64,000 bases of DNA from Branchiostoma belcheri (taxonomy: Eukaryota > Chordata > Leptocardii > Amphioxiformes > Branchiostomatidae). Numbering within the stretch: the first letter of the stretch is position 1; each line of letters starts with the position of its first letter. Below, in pieces: positions 1 to 10,700 of the stretch. Both the position numbers and the translations under genes were made by a program. The DNA lies in NCBI RefSeq assembly GCF_001625305.1, contig NW_017803791.1, forward strand, positions 71,961 through 135,960. The letters are read 5' to 3'. Under the pieces are notes generated by a model that did not search any database, was not told the origin of the DNA, and was given only the letters and a program-made list of their open reading frames with translations.

Positions 1-70
<70 letters not shown>
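1..70. repeat. (TA)n microsatellite
   Basis: An almost uninterrupted TA dinucleotide run opens the window, with one TT interruption near position 60. Confidence 0.95.
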
Positions 71-234
71 GTTTTCATACTCTACTTTTAACCCTGATCT
101 TTAATCAGAGTAGGTTATGGATTATACTCACCAAATATTTCTCAAAATCCGAGGGATAGTTTTGTTGGTATCATTTTTGTCATAAACGGTTTTCGGGCAT
201 CTCGGAAAAATGTTTTCAGAGATCCTGGAACAAA

Positions 235-2148
235 GAACAAGATAGAAAGTGGAACCAATCTTGAGTGAAGCACAGATGGGCTTCAGGAAGGGAAGAGGGG
301 GCACAGACGCCATCGTTGCCCTAAGCCAAATCAGTGAGAAAGCCATAGAGTACATTAAGGAGCTGAATCTGGTGTTTGTTGACCAGGAGAAGGCGTTCGA
401 TTGCGTGAACAGGTAGAAATTATGAACAGTGCTAGAACAGTATAATATCAGTGACCAACTACTTGATAACATCAGGGCCTTCTACAAAAACTGCATGGGT
501 GCAGTCCGTACGCCGAACGGAATCGCAAACTAGTTTGAGGTACGGTCGGGGTGAGGCAGGGCTGCGTTCTGTCGCCTCTCATGTTCATCATACGCATGGA
601 CAAGATAACAAAGCAGGCAAACCCAAAACCAGCAGCCCTCAACGAACTCCTATTTGCAGATAATCAAAGCCTTATTAGTAAAAAGACAGACATACTGCAA
701 GAAAACACCACAAACTTGAACATTGCTTGTAAGGACTACGACATGAAAATCAGCATCAACAGAACAAAGTTTAAAAACTAGCAGACCACCTGGAATGGTG
801 TACTAGTAAAAATGTATCATATTTAACATTTTTATGTCGTTATGACGTTATATGACGTCATTATGACGTCATTAATGTGATTTTGATGGCCAACCGTCTA
901 GATAGGTTATTCTCTGAAAACTAAATAATTTACAACATAACTTTACCAACATTGTTTATGGCAGAATATTAGGGTGTACTAAGTCTAATGTTGCCCAGAG
1001 CAACACCAGTGACGTCCTAAAATGACGCCATGCATATTTAAGATATCCGCTATCTTGGAGAATCAATCTTGAATTTACAACATTTTTTTTCATGATAAAG
1101 CCTAAAATACACTGTAAACATACTAAAGACCTTCATTTAAACCTTTTTTGGATAAAGAAATGGAATTATTGACAAAATTTTTAGGAAAATCACCTGTATA
1201 TACCTGTTCTAATGATATGGTCCGCCATCTTGGATTTTGACCAATGACGCCATCAAATTAGATAAATTATGCATATTTAATGATAAAACTTACATAAAAT
1301 TATATGGGATGTTATTACTATTATGTTACGAGTAACTTGGCATAACTATTATGTTGTTACTATTACTGTTGATTACTAAATTTAGCAAAAGATGAACCCG
1401 TTGCCATGGAAACACAAACATTTTTTATCTTTTGCCAATGATAGAGACTTGGTGCCAACAATATTCTAGGAAAAGTCACCAAGTTTGGTCGTTCTAGCGC
1501 TAGCCATTCAGACGCTACGTGACATCAAAGTTGGCGCGGGCCCCGTCTACGTAGGGTTAAAACAGGTTAAAGAATTCAAATTCTTGGTACCATCTTCACA
1601 GAACTGGATAGAGAAATAGAGACCAGAGTCCAAAAAGCAAACAGTGTCAGTTACAAACGTGTGACGCTCCTGAAGCACCCCAGCATCCCCATGGAAACCA
1701 AAGCCAAACTCTCCAACTTCATCTTCCTGCCAACCCTGACGTATCAGTGCCAGACCTGGACTTGAGTAAGCCCTTAGAAAGAAAATTCATCACCAGTGAA
1801 ATGAGGTGCCTGAGACGAGTTGTCAACAGGACCAGACGTGACAAAATCAGAAGCACCACGATTTGACAGATGGCAGAGGTTAGGTCAGTCCGAGAGTTTA
1901 TTCATAAACGACAAATTAAGTGGTTTGGACACCTGATAAGGATGCCACCGCAAATAGTGCCACAAAGAGCATATAACAGCAGAAAATCTGGACCCAAGGC
2001 CAGGAGACGTCCAAGGAAGAAATTGATATATGCCGTGAAGAACAACCTAAACAGGCATGGCCTTACGTCAACAACAGCCTCCAGACTCGCCGTCAGGCGC
2101 CAAGTGCCCCTTCCTACGACACCACAGATGGTAGAAGTCGACGGATAA
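235..2148 (+). mobile_element. Degenerate RTE-like LINE, interrupted by a MITE
   Basis: Reverse-transcriptase fragments are readable on the + strand. Around 240-415 there is a QMGFRKGRGGTDAI block followed by VDQEKAFD. Around 545-665 there is GVRQGCVLSP and then LFADN in place of LFADD. After an insertion (791-1556) the same type of protein resumes at about 1565 with EFKFLGTIF, and ends near 2148 with a basic C-terminal part containing IKWFGHLIRM. Stop codons and frame changes occur throughout, so it is a dead copy. The catalytic-motif change and the insertion both indicate age. Clade assignment (RTE-like) rests on the C-terminal KWFGH-type motif and is tentative. Confidence 0.8.
791..1556 (+). 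mobile_element. piggyBac-like MITE, family PB-A, 5'-truncated copy
   Basis: The sequence matches the interior and right end of the complete PB-A copies at 3268-4109 and 40941-41961: a GGTGTACTAGTAAAAAT start block, TGACGTCA motifs and a terminal TTGGCGCGGGC...TAGGG followed by TTAA at 1557-1560. The first ~110 bp of the family, including the left terminal repeat, are missing. It sits inside the LINE at 235-2148. Confidence 0.75.
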
Positions 2149-2159
2149 AGTAAAGTGTC

Positions 2160-2600
2160 AGAAATGGAAGACCGGTACTAGAGAGTTGTTCTGTTGGTTG
2201 GTCATTTCTGTCTTGCTCACAGTAAAGGTTACAGTTAAAAAAACAGACTTTGTGCGTTAGTCTCTATTTTGTCTCTGATTGGCCATGGACGAGTCCAGCT
2301 ATTCACAGTCACTGCCCATCAGTTTCTAAAAGGTATGTGTTACCCCATCCGCCAGCCCAATAAGGGCGCAGCAGCGTGGCTCAACCTATGCTGTCATCCA
2401 GTAACCGATTATGACCGGCTTCGGGTGCGACCTAACATAAACCACGTAAAAAGTTAGTTAGTTGGAAAAAGGTAAGATAGGCTTTTCAACGTTAATTTCG
2501 CAGCCTTATTTCAAATTGGGAATTTCGTATTTTTATTTAACAAAACTTCAACCGCACGTTTGGAATAGGATATAAATATGTACTAAGACCGTTTGTGTCT
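2160..2600. other. No gene recognised
   Basis: About 440 bp between the LINE and the next repeat. A short open stretch at 2269-2457 has no family resemblance that I can see and is not called as a gene. Confidence 0.5.
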
Positions 2601-2604
2601 GTTT

Positions 2605-2765
2605 CAGTATAGCTGGTATAAACGCCCTTAGGCGTGACACACCAGATTCACAGGCACGCGGCGCGGTGGCAGCTTGCTACCTTGAAAGAACGACTATATT
2701 TTAGCCGGTACTAGCACTTAGTAGGTGGTACGTCTACCAGTTTATTAGTCATTTTACATCATGTA
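2605..2765 (-). mobile_element. 3' end of a CR1/L2-group LINE, minus strand
   Basis: This block matches the minus-strand LINE tail at 50453-50790: both share a GGTATAA-CGCC-TT-GGCGT stretch, the CAGGCACGCGGCGCGG motif and a CCACCAGTTTATTAGTCAT-like segment. Only the 3' untranslated part and the very end of the coding part are present here. Confidence 0.65.
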
Positions 2766-3267
2766 GAGTCTGCATTTTTCTTGTTAGATAATGTGTTACT
2801 GTAGTTTAAATATATCATCAGTTTGCCATTTTAAAACTATTTTTCCATTGATTTGGCAAATACTAGTAGTGTTAACGCGTCTAACTAGCTATCAAGGGCT
2901 AGCCCGGGAAATAAATTCATTGTGTGCTTATTGATACAAATTATCAATAAAAGAAGAGTCTGAAAAGTCTGAAAATTACGTTACCCTGCTACACATAAGA
3001 TCAGCATTATTATCAATAGTAGGGAATATCTAGGTTCTACGCACTTTCTGTGGTCTGCGATAAACAGAAAATGTTTAAACCGTATCTAGATTGGGCTTTT
3101 TTGGGATTCGTCAGACTCATAAAGGGTATATTGTTTGACCGCCAAATTTACAGAAAATGGTGTGCAAGGACAAATAAATCATAACAACAATTGTTGATGT
3201 CGTTATAGGCGTAATATGTCGTCTTTAGGCTAACAGCCAAAACAGTCAAAATAGATTGGACTTTTAA

Positions 3268-4109
3268 CCCTATCTAGACCAGGCTTTTTTGGCTTGGTGG
3301 GACCGGGGGGGGGGGACTCATTCGATCCCCCTCAGAACTCGCGAACGATATGTTGTATGACCATCAGATTTTCAGATGGTCTTATCATAACTACTATTTT
3401 TATGACGGCATAAGGTAATGTGACGTCATTATGAAGTCATTTATGTGATTGTATTGGCCCAAACCGTCTAGATAGATTATTCCCTGAAAACTAAACGGTA
3501 CTTTACCAAAAGTCTTTATGACAGAATATAAGGGTGTACTAAGTTTTATGTTGCATCACCGCTACGTCATAAAATGACGTCATGCATATTTAAGCAATAC
3601 TTTATCTTTGATCATCAATCTTGAATATAAAACAAAGATTTTTTAAAGGATAAAGCCTTAAATACATTGTAAACAGAATAAAGACGTTCATATGAACCTT
3701 GTTTGTAAAACGAAATGGAAGTATTGGTGAAATATTAAGGGAAATATCCTGTATATACCTGTTCTAATGATATGGTCCCCCAGGTTTGATTTTGGTCAAT
3801 GACGTCATCGAATTTGCAAAATTATGCATTTTATTCATAATATTTACATAAAATTTTATGGGATGTTATTCATTTTAGAAACCATGTGTAACGTTACATA
3901 AAACCCATAAAATTCTATTGTTGAAAAGAAAATTACTAAATTTAGCCAAAAATGTTAGAAACCCGTTGCAACAAAAATCATTATCTTATTCCAATGATGC
4001 AGAATTGTTGTCAACAATATTTTAGGAAAAGTCACAAAGTTTGGCCATCCTAGCGCTAGCCTTTCAGACGCTAGGTGGCACTTTTAGCTCCCACACCGTC
4101 TAGATAGGG
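3268..4109 (+). mobile_element. piggyBac-like MITE, family PB-A, complete copy
   Basis: Terminal inverted repeats CCCTATCTAGAC (left) and GTCTAGATAGGG (right) are flanked on both sides by TTAA (3264-3267 and 4110-4113). TTAA target duplication with CCC-starting termini is the signature of the piggyBac superfamily. The 842-bp interior has no transposase ORF, so it is non-autonomous. It contains a G-run near the left end, several TGACGTCA/TGACGTCATT motifs and a conserved GTTGCCATGGCAAC-type block shared by other copies in this window. Confidence 0.85.
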
Positions 4110-4227
4110 TTAAACCTTAGTAACATACAACATAACTTTAAAAAGTTAATTGTGGTCCACTTAAATTTGTTTGGCCAAAAGCAACTCCGGTAATTAAAAA
4201 ACATGGCGCAATTTATATTTATCCACA

Positions 4228-5450
4228 GTTTAAGGGGAGGGGGGGGGAGTGCCCACGCCAACTTGGATGTCGAATAACGTCCAAACGGCTTGTGCTAGGG
4301 CCACCAAACTCAGTGACTTTTCATAAGATATTGCTGCTAACAATTTCCTATTAGTGAGATAAATTTGATGAAAAATTAAATTGTGTTGCCATAGCAACAC
4401 GTTTCTCACAGGCATTTTTGCAAAAATCAGTAATTTTGAAATTTTTAGGCTTTTATGTTAATTTACACATGCTTTCTAATATCAATAACATCTTATATAT
4501 TTTCATGTAATTTTAATCAAAACCAATAATGCATAATTTATGCTAATCTGATGACGTCATTGGTCAAAGTTAAAGATGGCGTACCATATTATTAGATCAG
4601 TTTAGAGCTGTGTACCGGTACGCAGTACCGATACTGTACCGGAAAAATTGATTAGGTACAGGTCCAAAATACCTAATCCCTCAGTACCGGTACTGTACCT
4701 AAACAATTTCACACTAATTTTATGCCTATTTGTGACCTCAAATGTGTAAATAGCTGGTCCACAATGGGTCCCTCTGTAAGGACAGTGTGTTCATGAAAAC
4801 AAAAACAACTTAGTTTTGCCTATATTTTATCTGAGCATTCGCCATAAACAAAGAATAAACCTTAACTATCAAGTTTATTTATGTTTTTTTGTTATTGAAG
4901 GAGTTCAGAAGAGCATATAAATTGGTCGAATTGTTCAGGTACAGGTTCAGGTCCGGACCTGTACCTAAACCTGTGTACCTGTACCTGTACCTGTACCTAA
5001 AATTTCTTTAGGTACACAGCTCTAGATCAGTTACATTCCAGTTTTTTTATCCCAACTACGATTTTTTACAGAAAAGGTTGATTTGAACCTCTGTAGTCCA
5101 TTTCCATTGTAGTTCAAGGCTTTATGTTAAAAAGTATTTTCGAAAATTCCATATTGACGATCAAAGATAGCGGGCAGTTTTAACGGGGTGTTGCTATGGG
5201 CAACATACGATTAAGTACATCTTAATAGTCTATCATAAACACTTGTAAAACTTGTGTTGTATACCATTAGGTTTAAACAGATAGACGGTTTTAGGCAATG
5301 AATCACATAAAAGACGTCATGATGACGTCATATTACGTCCAAATGATATAAAAAATTGTTGAAATGATTGATTACAACGAGTACCATACTAAAAAAATTT
5401 GGCTGTCATACGATACTAGTATTTGGTGGTCATACGATATAAAATATCCA
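4228..5450 (-). mobile_element. piggyBac-like MITE, family PB-A, reverse copy with nested hAT MITE
   Basis: Read on the minus strand, this segment follows the PB-A consensus: the right-end region with a GTTGGCGTGGGCAC stretch near 4250, the interior, then the TGACGTCA cluster around 5320 and the ATCGTATGACC block near 5430. It is split by the 422-bp hAT-like MITE at 4603-5024. The outer ends are eroded, so limits are approximate. Confidence 0.65.
4603..5024. mobile_element. hAT-like MITE with 8-bp target duplication
   Basis: The element starts TAGAGCTGTGTACC and ends GGTACACAGCTCTA, a 14-bp perfect terminal inverted repeat. It is flanked by the 8-bp direct repeat GATCAGTT at 4595-4602 and 5025-5032. 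An 8-bp duplication with TAGAG termini is typical of the hAT superfamily. The interior is non-coding and unusually rich in GTACC/GGTAC repeats at both ends. It is inserted in a PB-A copy, so it is younger than that copy. Confidence 0.88.
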
Positions 5451-5591
5451 TATTCCTTTACGCATGTGAAGCTTGGACTCTGACAGCCGAATTGCAAAGG
5501 AGGATACTGGCAATGGAGATGTTACTAAATACTTTTAAATGTAACTTACAATGACCACGTTACCAACATGGAAGTCAGGAACGTCATTAAC

Positions 5592-6804
5592 TAATCTCCA
5601 AGCAGATCTTTTGTTGGGCGTAGGACAGTATCAAATTGGCCAGCCTGTAACCATTTCCCCACTCAAGATCTGCCTGCACTCGCAAAATGGTGTTGATGCC
5701 CCTTCTTGTGCCCCTATTAACAACTGTCAAAAATTTGTTGTGCTAATTTTACAAGCTGTTTATGACTTGAATCTGGGACAAATGCAGTCACCCGCGCACA
5801 TCTCAGTGGGAGTTCTCGCTTACCCCGTCCAGATAATACTGTATTCTGGTACTAAAATATGCTGGCTGAAACATAAAAATGTCAATAACTTGGTTCCTTG
5901 TGGTTTAAATCCGCAGATTTGATTTGATTTATTAGGCTGAATGATGCAGTCTAACGGTAGGGTTAACAGGTTATGAAATCTGGCCTAGACGTCATGCATT
6001 TACTATAATTACGCTGTGCACTATATTTACATTGTCAATACAATTCTTTTGAACTCGTAGAGTTTTGCCGTCAAGTAGTTGTCGTCAAGTATTTATCAAG
6101 TATTGTCCATAGTTTGTTTTTCAAGGAGCTGATGGAGGGGGCTGTTCGGGTTTCGCTAGGGAGAGTATTCCAGATGGTTATAGCTCTGATCACAAATGTT
6201 ATCTGGGACCTGGTGGTTCTACAAACGGGTATGGATAAGTGTTCACTATTCCGTAAGGGATACCGGGATTCTGTGGCGGACGCTCGCGCTCGAGGTAGCA
6301 GACTTTGCAGGTGTGGAGGACAGCGACCGTTCAACAGTTTGTACATGGTTACTGCAGTGTGAAACTTGCGTCCAAACTGGGTGGTAGATACAGTTCGGTG
6401 TAGAGACTATTGTAGGAAGGGTATGGTATCCCAAAGTGACCACTGATATGCCTGGCTGTTTGGTACCGAACAGATTCCAAAGTCCTTTGGTCACGTAAAG
6501 TGAAAATACACAAAACATATGTTAGAACTTCTTTTACTTTAGTTAAACTGTCCAAAATACCATTTGGTGAGAGGACCCATAGAGAGACTTCCTGAAATGC
6601 TCAACCAGCTGGCCCACTAGGAGGGCAAGAGCCTTGCCTGGTGGTCAGGGCAATAAACTACTTGGCAAGAATATTTTGATCAGGCAACTAGGTGTTGATA
6701 GCCTATGACGTTTCGACTGCAGGTAGATCTTGGGTGGGGAAATGGATACAGACTGGCCAATTTGATACTGTCTTACCCCCACCAAAAGAACTGCTTGGAG
6801 ATTA
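5592..6804. mobile_element. Long-TIR element with 9-bp target duplication (MULE-like)
   Basis: The two ends are inverted copies over about 90 bp with scattered mismatches (TAATCTCCAAGCAG... against ...CTGCTTGGAGATTA). The perfect 9-bp direct repeat GTCATTAAC flanks it at 5583-5591 and 6805-6813. Long TIRs with a 9-bp duplication are characteristic of Mutator-like elements, though no transposase is visible. The 1213-bp element carries an older minus-strand LINE fragment (6074-6555), and it splits a + strand LINE ORF exactly at the duplicated site. Confidence 0.8.
6074..6555 (-). mobile_element. CR1/L2-group LINE RT C-terminal fragment
   Basis: On the minus strand the fragment reads from YNSLYTELYLPPSLDA near 6400 into MYKLLNGRCPPHLQSLLP at 6346 and ITIWNTLPSETR near 6140, ending in a TAG-like stop at about 6072. 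These are typical of the region after the RT domain of CR1/L2 LINEs. There is a frameshift between the two blocks and the fragment lies inside the MULE-like element. Confidence 0.75.
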
Positions 6805-7130
6805 GTCATTAACCAACCTACCGGAAAAAGTCACCTTGAAGATCTCCTTAGTATGATTAAGAGAAGCAAGTTAAAATGGTACGGCCATGTGACTAGAAGT
6901 AAAGGGCTCTCCAAAGTTATACTACAAGGAACAGTACCAGGGGAAAAAAGAGGGAGATAAAGGAAGAAATGGGACGACAATCGCAATGAGTGGACCGGCT
7001 TGCCCCTTGCCAGCGCCCAAGCGCCGGCTCATGACAGAGAGGGATGGAGAAAGGCTGTGTGCTCAGCCACTAGGTGCCCCCCGCCACCCCCGGTCAAGGC
7101 ACCGGTAAGACGATATCCCTTCTTTTTTTA

Positions 7131-7200
7131 GTTCTGAAGGGGGTCGAAGGAGCACAAACCCCGCAGTCCCAAAGATCCCCCAAAAGTCCAGTCTAGCTAG
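7131..7200 (-). mobile_element. PB-A left-end fragment, reverse orientation
   Basis: Read in reverse, this matches the left end of family PB-A: CCCTA-CTAGACTGG, a T/G-rich run, then the CCTTCAGAACT block. The rest of the element is not recognisable here. Confidence 0.55.
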
Positions 7201-7870
7201 GGTTAGCGTAAGCTATCTGCCATCTTTGATGTAGTGATGAAATTTAAAATTGTGGTGATAAAATTTAAAAAAAAGCACCTGTGTTTTCCTATTTTTGACA
7301 AACTCTGTCATCGAATCAACATAAATTATGTGTTTTTAATTATAAAAATTACATAAAATTACATTGTTGATAGTAAAAAGCGTGTTCAACCAGACAGGAA
7401 ACCCATACAAGTCTATTGTTGGGTTGATAACGAAAATTACTGTTTTTCGCAACCTTGGTTCTAACGCAAGTCATTTATACGTTATCTGACATTTACGTTG
7501 TCGCGAGCACCCCTATAGTCTAACGATGTTATAGCGGGTTATAGCCTAACGATGAGGAGCTGCCCGTGCGTCAGGTTGACTACAGTCCCACAGTTGGATG
7601 GGCCTGTTACGGGACCTGTGGAACGAACTTCTGGCGTTGTTACGCTTTTTGGAATTTTCACAGAATACTTGTTTCCGTTTCTAGAAGGATATCAAGATTT
7701 AGTGGTTGATGACCTGGTAGTTGGTAAAATACTAGGAAGGCGTGTTGGAATGAGTCATTATTTTCTGAGGGTGGTCAGCGTATGAAATTTGTAAATGCTA
7801 TGCTTTAATGTTTTTCATTTTATACTTATGTTATGATATGTAGGTATTGTCAACTGCTATATCTATTTGC
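7201..7870. other. No gene recognised upstream of the sulfotransferase
   Basis: AT-rich sequence. An open stretch at 7552-7785 could encode 77 residues but shows no motif I recognise. A pyrimidine-rich TATATCTATTTGCAG at about 7858-7872 could be the 3' splice site of a 5'-untranslated exon starting at 7873. Confidence 0.4.
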
Positions 7871-7918
7871 AGTTAATGAATATTAAGCCGTGGAAGTAAA
7901 GGAGCTGCCAGACTAGCG

Positions 7919-9468
7919 ATGATGGCACGAAGAAGGGCAGCAATCCTTTGCACAGCTGTTTTCGTCGTCACCTTACTCTTGCTGTTACATCGCTACATGA
8001 AAGGAGAAGTATTCATTGGGGGTATCCAATCTATGAGGCAAGTCCTTAAAACAGATATCTTCTATCTACATTTGCATACCAACATCTGCTTGGCTTTATT
8101 GACCAAGCAACCCCCCTTTTTTTCAGTTTCAAAAAGACTGAAGAGGCCATATTTTATACCAAGTATAAATTGTTTAACTCTATTAATCTTTTGTCAAATC
8201 CAATACGCGAACTAGTAGAGTTTATTTCTGGTCGTAAAGTCATCTCTGTAAACACAGCAATATTATGTATGATTGGATATTAAATATTTGAATTTTCCAA
8301 ACAGGTCCCCACCCTTATTCATTTCAGGTCATTTGGCTGAAAACCAAAAGTTAAATAAATAAATATTAAAATACAAACGGATAAATAACATGACTATGTA
8401 AAGGTTTCTATCATAATAATGTATTTTACTTACTTTTCAGAAACAACTTAAAGATAGATAGGTCAAGTGCCATGAGATGTTCAGCAAAGATGAATATTGT
8501 TTTCCTGAAGACTCATAAAACGGCTGGTTCTACAGTTCAAAATATACTCCTGCGGTATGGACTGGAGAAAAACCTGACGTTTGCCTTACCAGCTGCTGGC
8601 CATAGGTTTTTTTGGCCTGACTACTTTAAAAGGTCATCTGTTCTACAGGAACAACAAAAAAGGAGCAAGACTGTCTACAATATACTATGTCACCACACCC
8701 GCTTTCACTATGCCAACATGAGGGATCTCATGCCTGAAGACTCAGTTTACATTACGGTGGTACGAAGTCCTGCTGCAATGTTCAGATCTGCTTTTGAGTA
8801 TTTTCATTTAAAGAAAAATACAATATTTTCCAGCCACATGCCATGGACGTTTTCTTTCTAGACCCTCGTATTATGTTGGTCCATACGGAAAGAGGCCATT
8901 TTTTCGGAACCCAATATTTTTCGACTTGGGATACAGTCCTGATCAGCTTGTGTCAGAAAAGTTAATCAACGAAGCAATTGAATACATAGATGGTATTTTT
9001 TCCGTTGTTTTGGTGTCGGACCATTTTGAAGAGTCCATGGTGCTGCTACGACATACTCTATGCTGGGATCTTAATGACGTAACGTATTTTAAGCTAAATG
9101 CAATGAAGACACCATCTACAAAGTACGTCTCTACAGAGACTGAAGCGAAGATTAAACAGTGGAACAAAGCCGATAGTATGCTGTTTGATTACTTCAACAA
9201 ATCATTATGGCAGAAACTCTCAAAGCTTCCTTTTGATTGGATAAGAGAAGTAAAAACAATAAAACAGAAAAATAGACTTTTACACGTTAAGTGCAGTAAT
9301 ATCAAAACCAAGGATTTAAAACTTTTGGCACCACCCGGACTATCTGTTGATGGTAATGTATTAAAAGAACTTGAACAAAGAAATAAAACTTGCGTTTACA
9401 TGGCTAAACCAGAAATACCATTTACTCAGGAGCTTAAGAGGAAATATCAAAATTATATTAAGAAATGA
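7919..9468 (+). CDS. Galactose/galactosylceramide 3-O-sulfotransferase-like (Gal3ST family), one frameshift
   Basis: Gal3ST enzymes are Golgi type II membrane proteins that transfer sulfate from PAPS to the 3-OH of terminal galactose on glycolipids or glycoproteins. Exon 1 (7919-8037) encodes a short basic tail and a hydrophobic anchor at about residues 7-24. Exon 2 (8441-9468) has the PAPS 5'-phosphate loop KTHKTAGST (residues 63-71), the VVRSP element with a following SAFEYF (146-160), FFDLGY and CWDLNDVTYFKLNA. The exons join in phase through a GC-AG intron (exon ends ATGAG, donor GCAAGT). About 381 residues compares well with about 420 in vertebrates. The reading frame shifts between 8811 and 8860, next to a five-A run at 8814-8818; homology continues cleanly in the new frame to the stop. 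This is either a sequencing or assembly indel or a recent inactivation. The start follows a possible 3' splice site at 7872. The exact acceptor substrate cannot be told. Confidence 0.88.
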
Positions 9469-9668
9469 AGTAAAGACGACATCTATATTTCTACATTTTA
9501 AGTACTTTATTCTACAAACTTTTCATCTAATACCTATCCATCTACAAAAACAACTATATTCATTCGTAAATATTGTCATTAGATTTGTAGAGTATAGGAT
9601 ATAGGGGTTAACATTTAAACAACGATACAGTCAGGAGGTTGAAAGTTTGGAAGAACACATTGTCAGGG

Positions 9669-9674
9669 AATAAA
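9669..9674 (+). promoter_or_regulatory. Possible polyadenylation signal of the sulfotransferase gene
   Basis: AATAAA lies about 200 bp after the stop codon at 9468, on the coding strand. Confidence 0.45.
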
Positions 9675-9756
9675 GAGGCAGACAACATTGACACGGTGAC
9701 ATAAAGTGGCTCAATGCTTTCTGGATTAGGAAGTCGATCCCAGTGATAAACCAGGA

Positions 9757-9799
9757 CGAGGGGGTTTAAACTCAACCACGTATAGTTTAAACCCCCTCG
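9757..9799. repeat. Perfect 16-bp inverted repeat
   Basis: CGAGGGGGTTTAAACT at 9757-9772 and its exact complement at 9784-9799, with an 11-base spacer. It may be the remnant of a small palindromic element; no function is evident. Confidence 0.8.
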
Positions 9800-9804
9800 T
9801 AAAA

Positions 9805-10520
9805 AAGTATTGAAGTTATAACAGTTGTGTGTATCGTTTGTGTCTTATATGAGTATGAGTTCCTAATAAGCGTTTAATGATCACCCCTTTATAAGTACAG
9901 GTTTTTGCACTTTTGACCGGATCCACGCCATCTTGTTTGTCCTTGCATGGATTGCATGTTTACAACACCCTGTATTTTCTTGCAGATTGGAAACTTTAGT
10001 TCATTAAACACCAATAGTTGAATCCATTAAACGAAATGTATAGAATAAGGATTTGGAGGGAAAATGGACATTTTTAGGCATCCATTAACGATTCTAATCA
10101 GGCAATCAGCAAGAACAATACATAGTGCCACGCTTTAAAAATGCTGCATGCCTATTGGCTGCCCTCCTTTTCTTGTTAGTCATACTTCCCATTTTTTTGT
10201 AATCTGGTCTTAAAACACGTACATTACACACACTCTATGTATATATATAGGCGGAGGAATAGAGTGGCTGCGTTGCGCCAACAGTTAAGAAATATATACA
10301 TAGATATAGACAGTGCACAACAATAATTATATGAAGTGCACAACAGTAAATATAACTATATCCTATGTACCCCATCACATCTGCCCCTTTTGCTCTTGAT
10401 TGAAATACTACTTTCAATCATGAAACACATGCATTATCTTATACAAAACTATAAAAAGAAACTGGATCCTACATGATCTTAAGTATATAGGTACTTAAGA
10501 TCTTAAGTATATAGATACTT
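9805..10520. other. No gene recognised
   Basis: AT-rich sequence with a small self-complementary block at about 10477-10523 made of CTTAAGTATATAG-type repeats. No coding or element signature seen. Confidence 0.5.
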
Positions 10521-10525
10521 AAGTG

Positions 10526-10536
10526 ACACACACACA

Positions 10537-10605
<69 letters not shown>
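10526..10605. repeat. Compound (CA)n(TA)n microsatellite
   Basis: An almost perfect CA run (about 10526-10575) passes directly into a TA run (to 10605). Confidence 0.95.
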
Positions 10606-10608
<3 letters not shown>

Positions 10609-10700
10609 TGTGCTCTAGAGCTCTACATACGGGAAAAGTTTTAAGCACCCTATAACCAGGCGTGACGTAACGTAACACTACTAGTAATGGTAGTAGAGTT

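Larger units (their letters stand above)
5463..7100 (+). mobile_element. RTE-like LINE C-terminal region, split by a MULE-like element
   Basis: At 5463-5590 the + strand reads CEAWTLTAELQRRILAMEM and then, in another frame, DHVTNMEVRN. After the insertion at 5592-6804 it resumes near 6815 with SKLKWYGHVTRS and a basic WDDNRNEWTGL stretch, ending near 7100. This is the usual C-terminal region after the RT domain in RTE/BovB-like LINEs. It is broken by stops and frame changes. Confidence 0.75.

Noticed and set aside
7552-7785. 77-residue open frame upstream of the sulfotransferase
   Set aside because: No recognised motif, no splice logic linking it in phase, and composition like the surrounding AT-rich DNA.
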